Assembly (NCBI GenBank): GCA_022616275.1
Contig: JAKEFB010000224.1
Span: 1-44,127, forward strand
DNA length: 44,127 bases
Source of the DNA: Chloroflexota bacterium
GTDB taxonomy: Bacteria; Chloroflexota; Anaerolineae; Promineifilales; Promineifilaceae
Direction of reading: 5' to 3'
Positions 39,462 to 44,127 of the stretch are shown one piece after another. Numbering within the stretch: the stretch's first letter is position 1; each line of letters opens with the position of its first letter. Under the pieces are notes generated by a model, which was given only the letters and a program-made list of their open reading frames with translations, had not been told where the DNA came from and did not search any database. The position numbers were made by a program, and so were the translations under genes.

Positions 39462-40896
39462 TTTCCTCCTGATCTTCCAGCGCCTCACCAGTCCGCCACA
39501 GGTCGCGGAAGGGGCGGGGGGCCAGGGCGGGCAGGGAGCGGCGGCCGGTGGGGTGGAGCCGGCCGGGCAGGCGCACGCCGCCCTGGCGAACGAACGGCGT
39601 TTGCAGCAGGCGCAGCAGCCGTGCGCCCCAGACCATCAGCCGCTCGTGGGCCAGGACAAAGGCGGCGGCGCTCTCGGCCAGGCGCTCCGGCCAGGGCAGC
39701 ACGTGTTCTGCCACCTCCTCGGCCCGCAGCGCCAGCAACATGCGCGGCAAATCAATCCTCACCGGGCAGACTTCCAGGCAGGCGCCGCACAACGAGCTGG
39801 CCTGTGGTAGCGCCTCGTACTTTTCCAGCCCAAAGAGCAGCGGCGTGACCACCGCCCCAATCGGGCCGCTGTAGGGACTGCCGTAGGCGTGGCCGCCGGC
39901 CTCACGGTAGACCGGGCAGACGTTCAGGCACGCCCCGCAGCGGATGCATTGCAGCGCCTCCTCGTAGGCCGTGCCCACCTGCCGGCTGCGGTTGTTGTCC
40001 AGCAGGATGATGTGGACCTCGCGCGGGCCGTCGGCGTCCTCCGGCCGGGCGGGGCCGGTGACGACGGTGGTGTAAATGGACAGGGGCTGGCCGGTGGCGC
40101 TGCGAGCCAGCAGGGCCAGCCAGGCAGCAGCGTCGTCCCAGGTGGGGGCAATCTTCTCGATGCCCATGACGACGACGTGGACGGGAGGCAGGCTGGTGAC
40201 CATCTCGGCGTTGCCCTCGTTGGTGACGAGGACGATGCTGCCGGACTCGGCCACGCCCAGGTTAGCGCCGGTGACGCCCAGGCCGGCGGCCAGGAACTTC
40301 TGCCGCAGCATCCGCCGCGCCTCGGCCGTCAGCAAGGGAATATCGTTGGCCGCCAGGGGCCGGCCGGCTTCCCGGGTAAACAACTCGGCCACCTGGCCTT
40401 TCGTCTTGTGAATGGCCGGGGCGATGATGTGGGAGGGCGGCTCGCCGGCCAACTGGATGATCCACTCGCCCAGGTCGGTCTCGACGGCCGCAATGCCGGC
40501 CGCGGCCAGGACCTGGTTGAGATGGATTTCCTCGGTGGCCATAGATTTGCTCTTGGTGACCAGGCGGGCGCCGTGGCGGTTAGCAATCTCGGTGACGATG
40601 CCGCCGGCCTCCGCGGCGTCCCGCGCCCAGTGGACTTGTGCCCCGGCGGCGCGGGCGTTGACCTCGAACGTCTCCAGGTGCTCAGCCAGCCTGGCCAGCG
40701 TGGCCTGGCGGATGGCTTTGAAGTGGTCGCGGAGCGCGTCGGCGTCAGGGAGTTCGGCCAGGGCGTCCTGGCGGTGGGCGCGGAAACGGCCGGTTGCCCC
40801 TTCCAGCGCCCCTTGCAGGTGGACGTCCTCGATGGCAATCCGGGCCGTGCTGCGGAACTGGGAGAGTGTTGCCGATCGCTGATGCTCGGCCGTCAC
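39457..40896 (-). CDS. lutB: LutB-type iron-sulfur LUD-domain protein
   Basis: The 479-residue protein has an N-terminal LUD domain with TKSKSMATEEIHLNQVL and VAESGSIVLVTNEGNAEM. A double 4Fe-4S cluster domain follows, with CIRCGACLNVCPVYR and SLCGACLEVCPV. It passes electrons from lactate oxidation and is the central subunit of the LutABC complex. Its start overlaps the lutA stop by 4 bases. The last codon plus stop fall in a dispersed 46-base repeat. Length and motifs are normal for the family. Confidence 0.93.
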   Translation of the reverse strand: MTAEHQRSATLSQFRSTARIAIEDVHLQGALEGATGRFRAHRQDALAELPDADALRDHFKAIRQATLARLAEHLETFEVNARAAGAQVHWARDAAEAGGIVTEIANRHGARLVTKSKSMATEEIHLNQVLAAAGIAAVETDLGEWIIQLAGEPPSHIIAPAIHKTKGQVAELFTREAGRPLAANDIPLLTAEARRMLRQKFLAAGLGVTGANLGVAESGSIVLVTNEGNAEMVTSLPPVHVVVMGIEKIAPTWDDAAAWLALLARSATGQPLSIYTTVVTGPARPEDADGPREVHIILLDNNRSRQVGTAYEEALQCIRCGACLNVCPVYREAGGHAYGSPYSGPIGAVVTPLLFGLEKYEALPQASSLCGACLEVCPVRIDLPRMLLALRAEEVAEHVLPWPERLAESAAAFVLAHERLMVWGARLLRLLQTPFVRQGGVRLPGRLHPTGRRSLPALAPRPFRDLWRTGEALEDQEEI

Positions 40897-41675
40897 CGGG
40901 TGGCCTCCTCCAGGACGACGGCCAGGTGGCGGACCGGCAACCCGTCCGGGCCGGCCAGGCCGCGCATTTGCATCAGGCAGCCGGGGTCGGCCGTAACTAA
41001 AGCTTCGGCGCCGGTGCCGGCCGCCTGGCGCAGCTTTTCGGCGGTCATGGCGTTGGAAACCTCGGCCATGCGCACCGAGAAGAGGCCGCCAAAGCCACAG
41101 CAGCGGTCCGGCTCATTCATTTCGTGTAGCGAATAACCGGCCTGGGTCAGAAGCTGGCGAGGTTCCTGGCGAAGGCCCAGCAGCCGGCACATGTGGCAGG
41201 AGTCGTGGTAGGTAACGGCCGCTGGTTCAGCCAACGAGGTGGCCGGCTCGGTCGGGTCTTCGACGGCGGCCGGGGGCGGCCAGCCGGCGACCTGCACAAG
41301 GATTTGGCTCAGTTCGTACGTTTTGGCCGCCAGCCGCTCGGCCCGCTCGTGCCAGGCCGGCTCATCGGCCAGCAGGTGGGGATACTCAACCCGGATCATC
41401 GTGGCGCAGGAGCCGCTGGGCAGGACCACGGCCGGGTAAGGTTCAAAAATCTCGATCGTTCGCCGGGCCAGCCGGGCGGCCTGGGTACGGAAGCCGCTGT
41501 TGAAGAAAGGCTGGCCGCAGCAGGTCTGGCCGGCCGGGAACTCGACGCGGAAGCCGGCCCGCCGCAGCAATTTGACCGTAGCCAGGCCAACTTCGGGCAT
41601 GACCTGGTCCACCAGGCAGGTGACGCACAAGGCGACCTGCCTGTCAGCGGTGGGGGTGGGGAGAGAATCGGGCAA
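40893..41675 (-). CDS. lutA: LutA-type CCG-domain protein
   Basis: The 260-residue protein has two cysteine-rich CCG domains of the heterodisulfide-reductase type. The first has ALCVTCLVDQ, TCCGQPFFNSGF and LPSGSCATMI. The second has YHDSCHMCRLLG and RCCGFGGLFSVRM. It is the third subunit of the L-lactate oxidation complex. The start is TTG at 41673-41675, supported by GGAG 7 bases upstream. L-lactate is an expected product of the fucose pathway in the same window, so the two loci are metabolically linked although not in one operon. Confidence 0.92.
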   Translation of the reverse strand: MPDSLPTPTADRQVALCVTCLVDQVMPEVGLATVKLLRRAGFRVEFPAGQTCCGQPFFNSGFRTQAARLARRTIEIFEPYPAVVLPSGSCATMIRVEYPHLLADEPAWHERAERLAAKTYELSQILVQVAGWPPPAAVEDPTEPATSLAEPAAVTYHDSCHMCRLLGLRQEPRQLLTQAGYSLHEMNEPDRCCGFGGLFSVRMAEVSNAMTAEKLRQAAGTGAEALVTADPGCLMQMRGLAGPDGLPVRHLAVVLEEATR

Positions 41676-41707
41676 GTAAAATCTCCAGAACGGTTGCTGG
41701 AATTCTA

Positions 41708-41962
41708 TTAGCCGGCTGGCAGCAGACGCTCAATAGTGGTGACGTAACGCATCTTCACTTCCTCCTCAAACTGGGCCAATTCTACCTGAAGTTGCTGCTC
41801 TAACTCAACCGGCAAGGTCATCACCTAGTCAATAAAGCGAAATAGATTAAGCACATCCTGCCGGCCGTAGCCGCGCCGGTAGAGCAGCTTGGCCAGGTTG
41901 AGCTTGGCCGCGTACCGCTCGCCGGGCTTGCGCCGGGTGGCCTGGGTGCGCTGCGGCCGGTT
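41708..41962 (-). pseudogene. Remnant of an Rpn-family nuclease/transposase-like gene with internal stop
   Basis: Translating the minus strand gives TQATRRKPGERYAAKLNLAK, then LLYRRGYGRQDVLNLFRFID, a TAG (41825-41827), then VMTLPVELEQQ and KMRYVTTIERLL before a TAA. This is the familiar C-terminal region of Rpn-type proteins, where FIDW(L)M is usual, so the TAG has replaced a tryptophan codon. The 5' portion is missing beyond about 41962. The piece after the stop could still be read as 37 residues from the ATG at 41820-41822. Confidence 0.7.
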
Positions 41963-42018
41963 TACGTCGCCGACCCCAGGAGATTATAACAAAATTTGCC
42001 TGCCAGGCTGTACGGTTG

Positions 42019-42204
42019 ATGGCCAGTCCGCTTTCCAAAGGCGCCCCGCTGGCCGAACGGGACTGTTTTGTCCCCTCCCACTGCCACGCGGCCGGCATCC
42101 CCGTGGCCATCACGATGGCTGGCGGCTACGGCCGGCAGGTGGCCGACACGGTGGACATTCACTTTGAGACGGTGCGGATTGCGCTGGAAATGGCGCGGCA
42201 ATAG
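42019..42204 (+). pseudogene. C-terminal remnant of a histone-deacetylase-family (acetoin utilisation type) gene
   Basis: The 61-residue frame reads PLAERDCFVPSHCHAAGIPV, then TMAGGYGRQVADTVDIHFET and RIALEMA. This resembles the end of bacterial HDAC-like hydrolases (AxRD, GIPVAxTxAGGYxxDxxDxVxIH). The catalytic His/Asp part is absent. It begins at an AT-rich junction near 42000 and ends 18 bases before the RHS fragment on the other strand becomes recognisable. Confidence 0.55.
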
Positions 42205-42677
42205 TAGCCAGCGCGACTATCCGGCAAGTCGAAGGCGTCAATCAACTCGTTGGCGTCGTTGAAGCTCCGCTCCACCCGGGTGGTCTCCACGCCCACCGTC
42301 TCGGTGAAGAAAGTCATGTTGCCCACCGGGTCGTACTGGTACTGGTGGTTGGCGTTGAGCGTGCCGTTGTAGTCGGCCTCGACCAGGCGGTAGAGGGGGT
42401 CATAGGTGTAGACGATGACGGTCTGGCTCAGGGTGGAGATGTACTCAACCTTCACCTCAGTATCGGTCTCGCCGGCGGTCGTATCGGTGATGGCCAGGGT
42501 AACGGTGAAGACGCCCGGTGTGGTGTAGGCGTGGGTGGGGTGCTGGGTAGAGGCCACCCCGCCGTCGCCGAACTCCCAATGCCACAGGTCGGCCGCGCCG
42601 GTGGGCGTCGAGGTGTCGGTAAAGACCACCGTAAACGGCGCGCCGCCGCTGGTCGGGCTGGCGGTGAAATCGGCCGT
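42159..42677 (-). pseudogene. PKD plus RHS/YD-repeat fragment
   Basis: The frame is open from 42677 to a stop at 42159. It contains a PKD domain (DLWHWEFGDGGVASTQHPTH, then AYTTPGVFTVTLAI) followed by YD repeats (YTYDPLYRLVEADYNG and YQYDPVGNMTFFTE). The recognisable part ends near 42220 and the last about 20 codons are unrelated sequence. A TGA in frame (42678-42680) precedes the PKD. It looks like the interior of a large surface RHS protein left after rearrangement. Confidence 0.65.
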
Positions 42678-42767
42678 TCATTGCTAGAACAGCAGGTCTA
42701 ATATTCTCCAATAGCCACCCACCTGTACAATCGGCCTAATTAAGGAAGCTCCAGAACCTTGCCGAAA

Positions 42768-43793
42768 TCATTTACAAGAATTGTTAGTATTCCAAAAATC
42801 GCTACCTAAAGCTGTTTCGGTCTCTGCTATTAGCACACCGTCACGATTTGTATAAAACGCAATCCATTCTCCATTTGGAGATAGCGTTACAGTCCTAATG
42901 CTGTTCATTATTTGCGGATCAGGAAGCTGCTGGCAATTACCTTCCAAATCGGTTACATATAAGTGAAACCCTCCACTTGTCCCGGGTGTTGAATCCGCTA
43001 AGTACAATATCTTGCTGCTGTCAGGGGAAAAATTGAGAGAAATTATTGGTTGATTATTTGTTATCTGTTGTATGGATTCATTCTCTAAATCTAGTACATA
43101 GAGATCGGGAGAATAGGACGATCTATCCTCATCCATGATAAATGCAAGCAGCCTTCCATCTGGAGACCATACAACATTAGCAATATAGTCTGCTGTTAAT
43201 GTCTCGAAAACAATGCTTTCGCCCCCTGTAGACAAATCACGAATCTTAATTTGTAATGGTAATTGTTCAGAACGGCTAACAATGTAAGCAAAAGCTAACT
43301 GGCGGCCCTCTGGTGACCATGCTGGAAAATCACCGCGAGTAAGTTGTGAGGAGGTATCAGTGTTTATGTCGAGCAGGTATATGAATCCCGATGGTGATGG
43401 GTCGTTAGCTGGCCCACCTTGATATACCGCGATTTGGCTGCCGTCCGGTGATAAGGATAGTCCCTGATAAAGACCTTCTGAGGATATAAAGATCGGCTGG
43501 TTTGTTTGCAAGTCAATAACATACAAACGTACTATGGTTGGCGAACCAATACTTCCATATCCTCCTAAGGCGACAAATTGATTATCAGCACTAAAAGTAG
43601 GTTGAACAAAATATTCTCCCGGAACCAGACTTTCTACAGTTAGGAAACCTGGTGGTGGAGTATTGGTTGGTTCAGAAAAAGGGTTAGTAATATGCGGTGA
43701 GCAATGAGAAAGTAGTATAACCTCCAGAGTGCTTAACAATATCAGAGTAATTATAAATCTAAAATTCGAAACTTGGTGACGAGTGATTTTCAT
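42768..43793 (-). CDS. TolB-like propeller lipoprotein, AT-rich
   Basis: The 341-residue protein has a signal peptide with a lipobox-like LLSHC (Cys31). Five or six PD40/TolB-type repeats follow, including GLSLSPDGSQIAVYQGG, AWSPEGRQLAFAY, VWSPDGRLLAFIMDED, NFSPDSSKILYLAD and TLSPNGEWIAFYTNRDG. It should be a surface beta-propeller that binds protein or glycan. Base composition is clearly lower in GC than nearly all of the window, and I find no CGGCCG in it, so recent transfer is likely. The ATG at 43791-43793 has no strong Shine-Dalgarno. Confidence 0.82.
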   Translation of the reverse strand: MKITRHQVSNFRFIITLILLSTLEVILLSHCSPHITNPFSEPTNTPPPGFLTVESLVPGEYFVQPTFSADNQFVALGGYGSIGSPTIVRLYVIDLQTNQPIFISSEGLYQGLSLSPDGSQIAVYQGGPANDPSPSGFIYLLDINTDTSSQLTRGDFPAWSPEGRQLAFAYIVSRSEQLPLQIKIRDLSTGGESIVFETLTADYIANVVWSPDGRLLAFIMDEDRSSYSPDLYVLDLENESIQQITNNQPIISLNFSPDSSKILYLADSTPGTSGGFHLYVTDLEGNCQQLPDPQIMNSIRTVTLSPNGEWIAFYTNRDGVLIAETETALGSDFWNTNNSCK

Positions 43794-43812
43794 AGGGTTT
43801 TGACAAATTTGT

Positions 43813-44127
43813 TTAAGGTATACAAGGAGTTGGTGGACAAGGGCTAGGCGGGTTTGGTGGAGAAGTCGTTCCAGACGGAGGGGATGGTTTTAGTTGAGAA
43901 ATCTGACTCGACAAGGTTGGGAATAGTTGCTGAAATTGATTAATAAAAAATTCAACCAATGGATTAGGTCCTACTGAGGGATCGGCAAACTCAGAAGCTC
44001 CACCAGGTAGTAGAGGCACTATCCCATATATATCAGAATGATCGCTTCGCCATTGTTCAAGCTCTGCTAACAAATTAGTAGGATTGTTCAAGTCAACATC
44101 AATTACAGCATCGCCTTCGTATGTGCC
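43813..44127 (-). CDS. Partial protein with proline-rich C-terminus (N-terminus outside window)
   Basis: The minus-strand frame is open from the right edge to the TAA at 43813-43815, giving 104 residues. It includes DLNNPTNLLAELEQWRSDH, DIYGIVPLLPGGASEFADPS and NPLVEFFINQF, then a tail of Pro, Ser and Thr with CPPTPC. I do not recognise the family. It shares the low GC of the propeller gene 19 bases downstream and may be its operon partner, or the end of an RHS-like surface protein. Confidence 0.5.
   Translation of the reverse strand, partial: GTYEGDAVIDVDLNNPTNLLAELEQWRSDHSDIYGIVPLLPGGASEFADPSVGPNPLVEFFINQFQQLFPTLSSQISQLKPSPPSGTTSPPNPPSPCPPTPCIP

Noticed and set aside
39889-41136. Plus-strand open frame of 415 codons
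   Set aside because: It is antisense to lutB and lutA, whose iron-sulfur motifs prove the minus-strand reading.
42457-42711. Arg/His-rich minus-strand frame
   Set aside because: It is an out-of-frame reading of the PKD/RHS fragment.

Overview
The window is high-GC DNA, apart from two poorer stretches. It looks like a member of the Chloroflexota (Anaerolineae/Caldilineae type). The reasons are secreted TolB-like, PA14 and DUF11 proteins, one ending in a YLPLI-type tail; a sugar-binding lipoprotein whose linker repeats the motif EVTR; Gram-positive-style PhoP boxes; and very frequent CGGCCG hexamers. This placement is inferred from family resemblance, not from a marker gene.

Positions 1-8744 (minus strand) hold one long operon for non-phosphorylating L-fucose (or similar 6-deoxysugar) catabolism. 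It reads gntR, a CUT1-type ABC importer (binding lipoprotein and two permeases), an extended SDR, an FAH-family hydrolase, L-fuconate dehydratase, fucose mutarotase and a lactonase cut by the window edge. The expected end products are pyruvate and L-lactate, and a lutCBA lactate-oxidation set lies at 38.7-41.7 kb. Next come a TetR regulator of LmrA/YxaF type with two matching operators, a 1304-residue secreted multi-propeller protein and a small nuclease-like protein.

Positions 14.4-21.3 kb (plus strand) hold a phosphate operon behind a six-unit PhoP box: pstS, pstC, pstA, pstB, an arsC-type arsenate reductase and phoU. The PstA is extraordinary. Its first external loop contains a complete PstS-like domain whose two halves are in swapped order, so the permease carries its own circularly permuted binding protein. 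A second, perfectly phased six-unit PhoP box lies between the converging ends of phoU and the next gene. It has no protein gene to drive, but it is followed by a -10 element, a CU-rich stretch and a strong hairpin with a short T-run: a candidate Pho-controlled small RNA.

Positions 21.6-38.6 kb hold a three-PA14 membrane-anchored protein, a DMT exporter divergent from a LysR regulator, fumarylacetoacetase with an unrecognised partner protein, a UbiA prenyltransferase with pyrF, and a run of envelope-related minus-strand genes. That run comprises a PRC-barrel protein, an emfourin-like lipoprotein, a YggT protein, an SLC13-type transporter, an ECF sigma factor, its probable membrane partner and an acidic repeat protein. 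A two-component system and a lipoprotein follow.

Positions 41.7-44.1 kb are a degraded and then AT-richer end. It contains an Rpn-type nuclease remnant with an internal TAG, a histone-deacetylase-like tail, a PKD/RHS fragment, a TolB-like lipoprotein and a partial protein. Intergenic spaces across the window are rich in near-perfect palindromes, and several of these overlap or supply the stop codon of the neighbouring gene.
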